DNA from: Gigaspora margarita
Taxonomy: Eukaryota; Glomeromycota; Glomeromycetes; Diversisporales; Gigasporaceae
Direction of reading: 5' to 3'
NCBI GenBank assembly: GCA_009809945.1
Contig: WTPW01000709.1
Location: forward strand, 187,419-251,418
DNA: 64,000 nt
The notes under the pieces are model-generated. The model searched no databases and was not told the DNA's origin. It saw nothing but the letters and a program-made list of their open reading frames with translations. The stretch's first letter is position 1, and the number at the start of each line of letters is the position of its first letter. The position numbers and the translations under genes are program-made. This document shows positions 34,588 through 45,974 of this stretch, piece after piece.

Positions 34588-35084
34588 TAGGGTAAAAGTT
34601 ATATATAGTGTTCCAAATCAAAAATTGATTAATCAGATTAATTGATTAATCGATGATTAATCGATTGGCTTTTCAAATATGTGATTAATCGATTAATCTG
34701 ATTAATCAATTAATTAAATATATGATTAACTTTTTTTTTAACTATTCCTTTGCTAAAAAAAGGTTGCATTTATTTACTATAGTAATTGATTAGTCAATTA
34801 ATCAATTAGTTAGTACAATCAATCAATCGATTTAATTGATTAATCGATTAATTGGTTAATCGATTAATCAATTAATCAATTGTACTAACTAATTGATTAA
34901 TCAATTAGTTGGCATAATCGATTTTTAATTGATTATTAAAAAATTTTATCTGATTAATCGATTGCATTTTTTGATTTGATTTGGATTACTAGTTATATAT
35001 ATAATTATATAAAAAAATTAAATATGTCTTGAACAACTACTTTAATCTAATACGACTTATATAAATTTATTTTATAAATTTTAG
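34588..35084 (+). other. Probable intron of the hAT transposase, holding a MITE
   Basis: The transposase frame leaves at about 34,588 (GTAAAAG follows) and resumes after TTATAAATTTTAG near 35,084 with residues NLKDNDHKLRIIVDV in a different frame. Conserved hAT sequence continues on both sides, so little protein is missing. The MITE at 34,606-34,991 lies inside. Exact splice sites are inferred. Confidence 0.5.
34606..34991. mobile_element. 386-bp hAT-like MITE made of ATCGATTAAT repeats
   Basis: TAGTGTTCCAAATCAA at the left pairs with the complement of TTGATTTGGATTACTA. GTTATATA flanks both sides (34,598-34,605 and 34,992-34,999), a perfect 8-bp duplication. The body is almost entirely TTGATTAATCGATTAATC repeats and their complements. 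Confidence 0.88.
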
Positions 35085-36407
35085 AACTTAAAGGATAATG
35101 ACCATAAATTGCGAATTATTGTGGATGTTTTCACGAGATGAAATTCATCATATCTCACCTGGCAATGACTTTTACAAATTTGGGGCATCATTAATATTTT
35201 AATTGCCAATTTAACGATAGATAGTAATTTGCAAACTCGAAAAAATGGTATTCAGCTAGGAAAAATTAATCTAACAAATGATGAATGGAATGCCATATCA
35301 TTGTTGACTGCAATTTTGAGACCTTTTGCTGAAGCAACAGAACTATTAGGAGGTAGCAAATATGCTACGATTAGTTTTATGTATAGTACAATTACTGTAA
35401 TTGAGCAAGGGCTTCTTTCTTTTACTGGAACTTCAAATACAGATTTTGAATCTTCTGATGATGCTTTTGAAGATGATGTTGTTTATGAAGATAAGGATAA
35501 TGGAGTACAAGATGATGTATTAAGTGAAAAACAGTGCCAAATTAAGATTAATAATTTACAAAATTGTAACAATCTTGATGAAAAAATAAAATCAGCATTA
35601 TACGATGCTATGGTGCATTATTGGAATGTGCCTAGTGACGAAGCCATGCTTGCAACGCTTTTGGATCCTTAGTGCAAACCTCTTACTTTTATATCAGAAT
35701 CTCTGAAAAATGAAACATATGAATTATTTAAAACCAAATATAAAGAGTCACGTATCCTATATGGAATAGAAGAAAATAATAGTGTACAAAACCATTCTAA
35801 TTCTTTATTAGCTTCAATGTTCCATAATAGATGCTCACAGTTAGAAGTTTCAGATTATCTTGAAGCTCAAGAAATTCAATGGGATCAATGCCCTCTAACC
35901 TGGTGGCACACTAATCAAAAATAGTTCCTCGTGTTAAGTAAGTTGGCTCAAAAATACTTGGCAATCCCAGCAACTTCAACTGCAAGTGAAAGACTCTTCA
36001 GTGATGCTAGAAACACAATGACAGAAAAAAGGACATTTACTTTTACCTACTATTTTTGAACATCTAGTGTTTTTAAAAAAAAATTGGCAAGTTACTAGAT
36101 GTGTATTTTCAAACACAAAAACTTGATAGAACTGGAGTAAGAATCTTGTCTTAATAACAAAACCTAATCTCAAAAAAAAAGTCTATACATACTAATTCAA
36201 GTCTTTTTATTTTTAAATATATCTGTAGCAATTAACCGTATTATTGCTATATAATAATATTATGGCTTTGGTGCCATCATGTCAGAGATATTAACTGGAT
36301 AATTTTATATTTGAGACACAAGACTGCTTACTTTACCAAAGTGTAAAACTTGCGAAATATTAAAAATCAAACAAATATCCCCTGCTTTATGATTTACTTT
36401 AAATTTT

Positions 36408-36958
36408 TAATTGCTGATCCGGATAAGATCAGCAGAATTTCTATATTAGAAATTGGGGCAAAATTCCTATGATATTAACTATATGCTTCAATCTGAGCGG
36501 AGTCAAATGAAAGGTAATTTTTTTATTAAGTTAACAATACATGTCGATTAATTGAAAGTTGTAGAGCTCGTAGAAACGCATCTAACGGTGGTTAGATCAT
36601 CCAAATCGACCCAGTGGATGGCGAGATATTATTAAAAAACGATTGGTCGACTATGTAAAATCTCTATGTAAACAAATATTGTTTACATAGAGATTTTACA
36701 TAGTCGGCCAATCGTTTTTTAATAATATCTCGCCATCCATTGGGCCGATTTGGATGATCTAACTGCTGTTAGATGCGTCTCGACAAGCTCTACAACTTTC
36801 AATTAATCGACATATATCGTTAACTTAATAAAAAATTACTTTTCATTTGACTCCGCTCAGATTGAAGTATATAATAAAAATTTGTATTGTACTTATCCCC
36901 AAAATTTACTATTGTCCCAATATAGTAATTCTGCTGATCTTATCCGAATCATCAATTA
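36408..36958. mobile_element. 551-bp near-perfect foldback element
   Basis: TAATTGCTGATCCGGATAAG at the left is mirrored at the right, and the ~270-bp arms remain about 90% complementary to a tiny loop near 36,677 (GTAAACAAATATTGTTTAC). It shares GATCATCCAAATCG and CATGTCGATTAATTGAAAGT words with the gap-containing foldback at 38.6-39.8 kb. No coding. Confidence 0.9.
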
Positions 36959-37032
36959 ATATGAAATCTTCTATTACAGTCACCCACTAATCATCATAGA
37001 AAATAATACTTGAGAAAATTTCAATTATACTA

Positions 37033-37210
37033 GGACCCCAAAATATACATAGATAGGTCAGGTATGAGTTTGCTTATTTTTGAGGTTTTTTATACAGATC
37101 TTTTCTATTTATAGTAATTTTTTGCTTATTTTTAAAGTTTTTTCTGCAGATCTTTCCTTTTTTAGTAACCCTATAATTAACCTGACCTATCTATGTATAT
37201 TTCAGGGTCC
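37033..37210. mobile_element. 178-bp TA-flanked MITE (GGACCC ends)
   Basis: GGACCCCAAAATATACATAG and the complement at the right give ~33-bp TIRs, with TA on each side. The interior has two TTTTTGCTTATTTTT-type direct repeats. Confidence 0.85.
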
Positions 37211-37440
37211 TATTACACCTTAAATTCATTCAACCAAAATTTATATAAATATAGAAGTTGGCACTTTAGAGTATTCTTAATCTATCGTTATGTTGAAACT
37301 ATGTGAAAGATAATATTCTTGAATGCATCAACAATAGATAATTCACTCTCTTCGACATAATTACTAGAATAAACTTTTGTGTACTATCTAATATGGAAAA
37401 GTAATAAAAATACTTTTTTTTTATCCCATACTTATATGTA

Positions 37441-37645
37441 GTGATGGGACCTCTGATACATAATAATGAAAAATTAATAATGTGTTATTAATATTATTAA
37501 TACTAATATAAATATTGATGCAACCTTTTGTTTTTTATACATTCTGTACTAGCTGCACCATATATTATTATATTGATAATTCAGGAGGTCCCATTACTAG
37601 TACATAATTATTATTTATTATTAATAATTCAGGAGGTCCCATTAG
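37441..37645. mobile_element. TA-flanked MITE with a duplicated right end
   Basis: GTGATGGGACCTC at 37,441 is mirrored by GAGGTCCCATTAC ending at 37,597, with TA flanks. The right terminus AATTCAGGAGGTCCCATTA appears again at 37,622-37,642, either a solo end or a tandem duplication. Confidence 0.7.
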
Positions 37646-37853
37646 TATGTAATTACTTATTATTGTATATTATATACACTATATACTAATTATTACTTAT
37701 TATAATTCACAGCAGATCGCAAAAAATTTTGGTTATTAATAATAGTAAATAATATGTAACAATCGTCTATCTCTAATGCTACCTAGCCAATTCAAATTTA
37801 GTGCCAAATTCTCAGTATATATGTTATGTTGTAACTAATTCACATATATACTA

Positions 37854-38511
37854 TCCCTTAAAAGGTCTTGCAGGCAAATTTGCCTGCAATTTTGAAAATA
37901 TTTAAGGTTTTTTTAAATAAAACAACAAATAAATAATTTAGAAATTTTCTATTTTATATAATATATTATTTGAAATATATTTTATTAATTTTATTATAAA
38001 AATGTTTTAAAATTATTAAATAACTTTTAATTAATTAAAGTTCAAAGTTTGTGTAACTTAAGAGTTTACTATTAAAATTTTTTTATATTTTCTAAAATTT
38101 TATATGTTCCCGAAGCTAAAAAAAATTTTTGCTCTTAAGACAAGTACTAATTTTTACAAGTAAATCATAAAACTTGTAATAATAAAAATTGTAATCCTTT
38201 ACATAGTCTATAAAGTTGTATTAAGAACAATAGATCTAAAATTAATATTTAAAGAGTTCGCCAAAAAGGTTTAAAATAATTTTTTAATTAAAAAATTTTT
38301 TTGAAATTTGTATATTTTGGGCTTATAAGCAACTACAATTTATTTTCTTATAATTTAAATACAAATATAGCAAAAATATAATCTTTATTTTCAAATATTA
38401 TTGTATAAAATTTTATTTAAATATTTTAAATATTTAAAAAACTAAATCAAAGAAATGTTTATAGAAAAAATTGCAGGCAAATTTGCCTGCAATTGCTTAC
38501 CATTTAAGGGA
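37854..38511. mobile_element. 658-bp TIR element with GCAGGCAAATTTGCCTGC subterminal palindromes
   Basis: TCCCTTAAA ends lie in inverted orientation with TA on each side (37,852-37,853 and 38,512-38,513). Both subterminal regions carry the same perfect palindrome TTGCAGGCAAATTTGCCTGC plus AA. The interior is AT-rich and noncoding. Confidence 0.88.
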
Positions 38512-38564
38512 TACTTTATTACAGATTTATTTATGTTGTAACTTTAAGTTGTACAAAATATACA

Positions 38565-39780
38565 TTAATTGATAATCTGCCTGTCAACTGGAGAAAAGGC
38601 GAAATATGGCGTGCTTCCATCTAAAACGTTTTTTCTTACTAAGTTAACGATACATGTCCACTAATTNNNNNNNNNNNNNNNNNNNNNNNNNNNNNNNNNN
38701 NNNNNNNNNNNNNNNNNNNNNNNNNNNNNNNNNNNNNNNNNNNNNNNNNNNNNNNNNNNNNNNNNNNNNNNNNNNNNNNNNNNNNNNNNNNNNNNNNNNN
38801 NNNNNNNNNNNNNNNNNNNNNNNNNNNNNNNNNNNNNNNNNNNNNNNNNNNNNNNNNNNNNNNNNNNNNNNNNNNNNNNNNNNNNNNNNNNNNNNNNNNN
38901 NNNNNNNNNNNNNNNNNNNNNNNNNNNNNNNNNNNNNNNNNNNNNNNNNNNNNNNNNNNNNNNNNNNNNNNNNNNNNNNNNNNNNNNNNNNNNNNNNNNN
39001 NNNNNNNNNNNNNNNNNNNNNNNNNNNNNNNNNNNNNNNNNNNNNNNNNNNNNNNNNNNNNNNNNNNNNNNNNNNNNNNNNNNNNNNNNNNNNNNNNNNN
39101 NNNNNNNNNNNNNNNNNNNNNNNNNNNNNNNNNNNNNNNNNNNNNNNNNNNNNNNNNNNNNNNNNNNNNNNNNNNNNNNNNNNNNNNNNNNNNNNNNNNN
39201 NNNNNNNNNNNNNNNNNNNNNNNNNNNNNNNNNNNNNNNNNNNNNNNNNNNNNNNNNNNNNNNNNNNNNNNNNNNNNNNNNNNNNNNNNNNNNNNNNNNN
39301 NNNNNNNNNNNNNNNNNNNNNNNNNNNNNNNNNNNNNNNNNNNNNNNNNNNNNNNNNNNNNNNNNNNNNNNNNNNNNNNNNNNNNNNNNNNNNNNNNNNN
39401 NNNNNNNNNNNNNNNNNNNNNNNNNNNNNNNNNNNNNNNNNNNNNNNNNNNNNNNNNNNNNNNNCTCGATGAGCTAAAAAAAAATTGATTAGTGGACATG
39501 TATCGTTAACTTAGTAAGAAAAAAAGTTTTAGATGAAAAAAAAACACATTTCGCCTATAGCANTCACAGATTTTTATATAGTCGGCCAATCGTTTAAAAA
39601 AAAAAACTCGCCAACCACTGGGCTGATTTGGATGATCTAACCACTGTTAGATGCGAAAAAAAAAGCTCTACAACTTTCAATTAGTGGACATGTATCGTTA
39701 ACTTAGTAAGAAAAAATGTTTTAAATGGAAGCACGCCATATTGCGCCTTTTCTTCAGTTGACAGGCGGATTATCAATTAA
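38565..39780. mobile_element. Foldback element interrupted by an assembly gap
   Basis: TTAATTGATAATCTGCCTG at 38,565 is mirrored at 39,780, with arms through GGCGTGCTTCCAT and TTAGTAAG. A third copy of the CATGTATCGTTAACTTAGT word lies at 39,497-39,516 just after the gap. Related to the 36.4-kb foldback. Confidence 0.85.
38667..39464. other. Assembly gap, 798 N
   Basis: An uninterrupted N run inside a foldback element; the true length is unknown. The two ORFs spanning it are meaningless. Confidence 0.99.
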
Positions 39781-39884
39781 TTATTTACTCATTAAATTTT
39801 CTGAACCTATTGCATGCTATTTAATGCCTTTCTCTATTCTAATGCTAATGTATTATCGATAATGTTATCTGTTCTAATGATATC

Positions 39885-39971
39885 CATAAGTTATCTAGTT
39901 TATCTGGATATTCGTAGGATTATCCGGTATCCATAAGGGTTATCCGGTTATCTATAGGGTTTATCTGGTTA
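39885..39971 (+). repeat. TTATCCGGTTATCYATAGGG minisatellite
   Basis: Five or so degenerate units of GGTTATCCATAGGGTTATCY. A stray TATCTGGATAC after 40,755 may be the continuation beyond the inserted elements. Confidence 0.65.
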
Positions 39972-40582
39972 TGGGCCGGCGCAAAAAGATTTGCCCCTCA
40001 AAAAATTTCATAATTAAAAAAAAAAGAAAAGGTTTTTTTATTCTTGATTAATTATTAAAAATTTTTTAGTATCAAAAAAAAAAAGTTTTAATATAATTTA
40101 TTATATTATTTTTATTGTCTTAATATTGTTTTATTAAAAAAAAAAAGTATATACAATTCACTGTATTTGAAAAAAAAGAAAAAAATTTTTTTAAAAAAAA
40201 AAAATTTAAATAATTTCGCAATCAATATGCAGTTGTATGAGCTTGTACTATGCAAGTGCATTAATGTGCATATGATAAAGATATAGTTAAAATTTGAGCA
40301 AAATTGAATCACTAGTTGTGAAAAAATTTAGCTTTAAAGTGAAATAATTTGATCTTTTTACTATATATGCGTATATATAAATTACTATAGTAAATTATAT
40401 AGTAAAAAAAGTTACTATTAATAAATTTTTTATTTTATCAATAAAATAATCAAAATAATTTTATTTTTATCAATCCAGTAACCTAATAATTATATTAAAT
40501 TAAAAAAATTAAAAATTAATTTATACAAAAAATATTTTAATCAGAGCTATTTGAGGCGCAAATCTTTTCGCACTGGCCTATA
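39972..40582. mobile_element. ~610-bp TIR element (GGGCCGGCGCAAA ends)
   Basis: GGGCCGGCGCAAAAAGATTT then GCCCCTCAAA at the left pairs with GAGGCGCAAATCTTTTCGCA then CTGGCC at the right. TA lies at both flanks. The interior is AT-rich with artefactual A runs. Confidence 0.8.
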
Positions 40583-40601
40583 AATTAAAAACTAGCAGTT
40601 A

Positions 40602-40755
40602 GGGCCGTGACAGATATTACATAATATCATTTTATCAGAGAACTACCCCCCTCCCCCCTTATAAGACCAATTAGCCAATCATATTGTTTTATTAGTCTTA
40701 TGTTCAAATTTTTTTGACCTCCCCAGGATATTACGTAATATCTGTCACTGCCCTT
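40602..40755. mobile_element. ~155-bp MITE with ATATTACGTAATATC TIRs
   Basis: GGGCCGTGACAGATATTACA and the complement of GTAATATCTGTCACTGCCC. The centre is CCCCCTCCCCCC. The duplication is unclear. Confidence 0.75.
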
Positions 40756-40814
40756 ATCTGGATACAACTTTATAAAAAGGATACTAATAAATGAATAAAC
40801 AGATATCCAGGTCC

Positions 40815-41097
40815 AAACTCTACTTTCTGCCTTCCTGCACAATAGACTCAGATTCTTCTCCTCCTTCTCTAACCTCTACAAATAAATATCCTTTCTATAT
40901 TATATTATATTATCATTAATAAAATATATCTTATTCCAATAAATATTATCTTGCACTTTGATAAATATATACTTAACCACTCTAGTGAAGTAATATTCTA
41001 CTTGCATACCACTTCATATCTTCTCTGACTCTTATAAGATTCCTGTCACTGTGTGTTGTATTGCAAATACTATATAGAAGGCTATAGTCACTTGTAA
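40815..41097 (+). mobile_element. Uninterrupted fragment of the Ty3 LTR
   Basis: Matches 15,545-15,631 followed directly by 17,866-18,054, both parts at high identity. It gives the pre-insertion sequence that proves the Helitron-like element is an insertion. The left part of the LTR (the microsatellite) is missing, so it is a truncated solo LTR. Confidence 0.85.
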
Positions 41098-41196
41098 AAG
41101 CACAAATTATTATTTAATTTTACACAAAACAAATATTTACCTTTTTGTAACTAGTTTAATTTGCATATAGTAACATTATCTAAGTTAATCATTATT

Positions 41197-41280
41197 GTAA
41201 AACTTGTATAACACATGACTTGTATAACACGTGATCTGTAACATGTGACTTGTTTAACATGCGACTCGTATAACCTATAC
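41197..41280 (+). repeat. ACTTGTATAACACGTG minisatellite
   Basis: Five degenerate ~16-bp units (ACTTGTATAACACATG, GACTTGTATAACACGTG, GATCTGTAACATGTG, GACTTGTTTAACATGC, GACTCGTATAACC). Confidence 0.75.
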
Positions 41281-41291
41281 TGATCTTATTG

Positions 41292-42375
41292 GTGCAAATC
41301 TTACATTTTTGATACTCTTGCACTTACTTTTTTAATACTGATCGACATGAAAATCCTAGTAAAAATAAGAATTTTCAAAACTTTGAGCAGAGATATCTTG
41401 GCAACTATAAGACCAAATTTGGTAAAACTTTTTTATTTGAATTCTATGGCTTCATAAAAAAAAAATAAAAAAAATTCATTAAATTAAGTCAAGTGGTTGT
41501 TGAGTTATCTTCGCTAAAAAAAAAAAAAATCAAAACGCCTATCAAAATAGAAGCTACGCCAAATTTTTTATCTAAAAAAAAAAAAAGATACCTCAACCCC
41601 CATCTGACCAAATTTGATAAAACTTTTTTTATGAAAAAAAAAAATTCATATAATTCAAATAAAAAAAATTTTATTATATTTAGTCAAGTGGTTGTAAAAA
41701 AAAATTTGCTCAAAGTCAAAACTATCAAAATAAAAGCTGCACCAAATTTATTTTTAAAAAAAAACGAAGATATCTTGACAACCATCTAACCAAATTTGAT
41801 AAAACTTTTTTTATAAAAAAAAAATAAAGCCATAGAATTCAAATAAAAAAGTTTTATTAAATTTGATTAGATGGTAAAAAAAAAATCTTCACTCAAATTT
41901 AAAAAAAAATTTGGTGCAGCTTTTATTTTAATAGTAAAAAAAAATTTTTCTAAATTTGAGCAAAGATATCTTGACAACTACTTGACTAAATTCGAAAAAA
42001 AAAATTTTATTTGAATTATATGAAGCTATATAATTCAAAAAAAAAGTTTTATCAAAAAAAAAAAAATGGTTGTCAAGGTATCTTCGCTCAAAGCTAGATA
42101 AAAAATTTGGCGCAGAAAAAAAAATGATAGGCATTTTGATTTTCTCTGACTTTGAGCAAAGATAACTCGACAACCGCTTGACTAAATTCAATAAATTTTT
42201 TTTATTTGAATTTTATGAAGCCATAGAATTCAAATAAAAAAAAATTTACCAAATTTGGTTTTATAGTTGCCAAGATAACTTCGCTCAAAGTTTTGAAAAT
42301 TCTTATTTTTACTGGGATTTTTATGTTGATCAGTATCAAAAAAGTAAGTGCAGTAGTATCAAAAACGTAAGATTT
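41292..42375. mobile_element. ~1.1-kb foldback with internal inverted tandem units
   Basis: TGCAAATCTTACATTTTTGA at the left is mirrored near 42,375. The arms contain repeated ~130-bp units with GAGCAAAGATATCTTGACAA, AAATTTGATAAAACTTTT and TTTGAATTCTATGGCTTCAT, present in both orientations. ORFs here (41,493-41,789; 41,928-42,191) are artefacts. A similar motif recurs in the palindrome at 58.4-59.3 kb. The flank word TTACACAAAACAAAT occurs on both sides (about 41,119 and 42,391), a possible target duplication. Confidence 0.8.
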
Positions 42376-42502
42376 GCCTTATTGGTATTACATTACACAA
42401 AACAAATTATTCCTTAAAAAAAAACCCTCTTTAATCTCTTTTATATTAACTTATTACTAAATACAAACTATACCTTTTATTAACCCAAATTATACCAATA
42501 AA

Positions 42503-44930
42503 ATGCCAACTTTAACTTCTATAGAAGAACCTGATAAAAAAAAAATGGACTAATACTATTTCAAATATAGAGACTGTTATGGAATTGGAATAAATAAAAA
42601 AAAACCAAGCTTATTAAAAGTTCTTCTACCTAGCTTTAATTCAGAATCATGTGATAAAAAAAAAACTAAAAACAATACTACTTTCAAGTTCCAGAAAACC
42701 TACTATCAGCATATGAAAAAAAAAAAAATATTATACTAGCTTTACTTTTCAATTTTATAGAATTAACCATCCAACTAAAATTGGCCAACCTTAAACTCAA
42801 ACTACAACTTCAATTTCTGCTAAAAAATTTTAAAAAATTAGTGATAAACCTCCATTTTTTCCAAATACCAAAACATATAAACAACTAGAATTATATACTA
42901 CCAATTCAAAATTGTTATTCCTAGGCTTTCAAACAAACAAAACTCCTACTGCAATTATTGCCCACTCTCAATACTACTATACATGTTATATTTGTAAAAT
43001 CAAAAATATTTCATGTGTCATGCTCTAAACTATGCTATAGCTTGTCTCTTTAGAAATTTCTGCATACTTTACTGAACTTGTACTCCACAAATTCTTGATA
43101 TTAAACTCAAACTACTCACTCCTAAAACTTCACTTAAAAAAAAACAAAAAACCTTAATTGTTATTCTTAAACTTTGACAAATGTCTTCTGTAGATAAAAA
43201 AAAAATATACTATTCTTTCTTTCAAAAAATTAAGCCTCTAACCAGGCCAAAGAAGAAAAAAAAAAGCCAAAACAATCAAGAGATACTTCTAATGATTTTA
43301 GACTGGTTCAAAGAAAAAAAAAAAATACCAGAAATGGAACAAAATATAAAATTTAGTAATACCTTAGCCTACCAAAAAAAAAAATTTGTTAAATCTCATC
43401 TTATTGATATTTAACCAATAAAAATTACCAGACCTAAAAAAAAAAATACACCTGAATCTAAATTTAACTACAAGTATTTAATTAAAGCTATGGCTAAAAA
43501 AAAATCTAAATTTCTCACTGATCTTATATATGAAGCTAACCCCTCTATTGACAAATCAATTACAATTCTATTTGAGTTTATTCACTCAACATTTGTTAAT
43601 TTACTTAAAGAGTTCAAAAAAAAATTATTTACTCAACTCAATTATCCCAAAATACTTTTTTATTACAATATTATAAAAAAAAAATCTATATATAACTGAA
43701 ACCAAGTAGTATTGAATCTTGCTCATCTACATCTTAAAAAAAAAAACAAATACCAAACAATCAATGCCAACAAATTCTGTTAAGATTTAAATATATACTC
43801 TATTTATCTTAGGCTTTACTACTATATAAGTGAAGATAGAATTAACTAGCCTCTCCTCAAATTTCAAAATAATACCAAATTCAACATAAATATTGCTCTC
43901 AATATTCCTAAGAAAAAAAAAAAACAATCTTTTAAAATCCCTTCTCTTAAACTATATTTAACAAACTTTAATGCAAAAAAAAAAAAGTTTTTTGAAACCT
44001 ATAAATGACAATTTACAAAAATTGATTAAAAAAAAAAAAAAAAAATATTAAGCACCAAATTGCACTCAAACTTAGTAATACATGCAAAGCACTTCTCTTA
44101 TTAGAATTTAAAATTACATCTATTAACTCTTTATATGAGCGAATTCAACTGTGTTAAAAAAAAACACTTTACTATATTCATACCTATAATTCAGAAAATT
44201 GCTCTACATTGCCTTAAAAAAAAAAGCATAATGTTCAAAACTTATATCTTTCTGTACAGAATCTTTTGAACATTTAAAAAAAAATCAAAATTTACTTTCT
44301 AAACACAAATACCATCATTCTACTCTTGATTTTTCAAAAAAAAATTAAGAGGTACAACATGCTGCTACATTTCAAAAACAGACACCAATTTCTCTAAAAA
44401 AAAAACTAGCTACCAAAACTGAACAACAATTTCTCAAACTTAATAATCTCAACAAAAAAAAAAATAATTAAGCATGACTTAGTTTCTATTTCTATAATTT
44501 CTTTAATGCATACAAAAAAAAAAAAGCTATTAATGACCAAATTAATAACCTTAGTCTTCATAGTACAATTAAAAAAAAAAAAAATAAGCCAGAAGTAATA
44601 ACCTATTTCTATATTCTTAAAGAAGATAATCCATCAAAAAAAAATATTCAAGATGCATATAACAAAAAATTTTACCCAAAAGCTCAAAAAATCCTAAAAA
44701 AAAAATTTAAGATCCAATTCAAAAATCCAAGTATCAAATCCATCTTTTATAATTCTACTTCAAGAACTAAAATTAATTCCAAAAGCAAATCTTTAGTACA
44801 AACAAATACTAATACAAAAAAAAATTCCACCAACAACAAACCAATCTTCTACCAACTCAACAACCTTCAAACTCATCTGGTGAATTGGATGATAATGTTA
44901 TTATTAGAGCTGCAGGCATTAGAATATCAA
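42503..44930 (+). pseudogene. Probable LINE ORF1, broken
   Basis: A discontinuous coding-like region starts with MPTLTSIEEPD at 42,503. It holds TAIIAHSQYYYTCYICKIKN near 42,947, with a CX2C pair, and later Lys/Asn/Gln-rich segments to about 44,900. The frame shifts and stops repeatedly, and every 20th codon region is corrupted by the A-run artefact, so Lys-Lys-Lys triplets are not real. Position directly before an endonuclease-RT ORF is the main reason for the ORF1 call. Unrelated degenerate coding DNA remains possible. Confidence 0.45.
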
Positions 44931-45974
44931 TGAACATATACTATGACATTTGACGTGACGTATGTAATGTGACGTTTAATATGATTATATATAAATTTTA
45001 TATGACGTGAAGAGTGACGTACTACCTTGGACCTTCTAAATGTTTGTAGCTCTAGTTATTATGTCAGATACAAATAATATAGAAAATGTTTCTAACTCAA
45101 ACTTCAATATACAACAAAAAAAAAATATTACAACATCTTCATATAATCCTTTTCAATAAATATTTTTGTAGACCAAAAAAAAAAAGCCACCACTTCTGAA
45201 ATAATGATGTCCTTCAATTTAGTAGGCCATTTTCAAAAAAAAAAGAGGTAAGTGAACAGGTAGTTAAGTTTATTTATGCAAAGGACCAGGTTTATGATGG
45301 CCAGACCCAACGTATAGAACAGGCTATAGTATCCTGCATAGCTGTAAAAACTGAGAAAAAAAAAGCAAGCACCTTTACAGAAATTATTCCTAGTACTTCA
45401 GATACTATATCATCAAAAAAAAAAGAAGTACTACTCCAATATTATACTTATCTATCATTACCTACACAACAATATAAAAAAAAATACACTACAGAACAAG
45501 AGATATACAATGAATACGAATTGTTACTAGATGAAAAAAAAAAAAATCTCAATATATCAACTATATATACTAATACTATAGAAGAAACAGATACCAAAAA
45601 AAAATCAAATTCATTAGAGATTTATAACCCATTAACATGCTACAACAAATTCTTAAAAAAAAAAAGATTACAATCTTTACCTTTACTACAAACTGTTGGC
45701 TCCTTTTTAACCTATAAAAAAAAAGAATATCCAATGTTTTTTCACAACAGTATATCAGAATCTCTATTAAATATAAAAAAAAAAACTATTATTTTCCAGA
45801 AGCACATATTTATTTACTATATAAACATCTTCTACAAAAAAAAATCTTTGTACCTTTTGAAGATTTTAGTCTTTTTAATAATATTCTACTCAAATAAAAA
45901 AAAACAATACCAAGAGCCATACCTACAAGTAGTAATTCTAACTTAGAGCAAGTTTAAAAAAAAAATTTCTTCTC
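44931..45974 (+). pseudogene. Unidentified coding remnant upstream of the LINE endonuclease
   Basis: Bases 44,940-45,060 contain TGACGT words in both orientations. From 45,241 a frame opens for ~180 codons (VSEQVVKFIYAKDQVYDGQT; later SNSLEIYNPLTCYNKFL), with a frameshift near 45,800. The apparent KKK every 20 residues is the periodic artefact. It may belong to the LINE ORF2 N-terminus or ORF1; no domain is recognised. Confidence 0.4.

Larger units (their letters stand above)
33187..36130 (+). pseudogene. hAT-family (Ac/ZBED-like) transposase, inactivated
   Basis: An Asn/Asp-rich N-terminal part (33,187-33,570) precedes a remnant that may be a BED zinc finger (near 33,630-33,815). FVEFLEEFDPNYKLPCERLY (about 33,985) and SLTCDLWTRQIRMGY (34,126) follow, then PYTGEAIAEMLN and RIPCTAHTLQCAIGKG (34,375). 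After a probable intron come TR-stop-NSSYLTWQ (35,133), LTNDEWNAISLLTAILRPFA (35,271), LATLLDP (35,650) and the dimerisation region LAIPATSTASERLFSDARNT (about 35,959), ending EHLVFLKKNW near 36,060. Many in-frame TAA, TAG and TGA codons occur, mostly at Trp or Gln positions (for example TGA at 34,045 and 35,139), so the gene is dead. Element ends were not identified. Confidence 0.9.

Noticed and set aside
19771..36010. Alternative genetic code (TAA/TAG as Gln, TGA as Trp)
   Set aside because: Stops also occur at Arg positions, together with frameshifts and catalytic Asp-to-Asn changes, which fits decay better than recoding.
38639..39499. Two ORFs of 270-290 residues
   Set aside because: Both consist almost wholly of the 798-base N gap.
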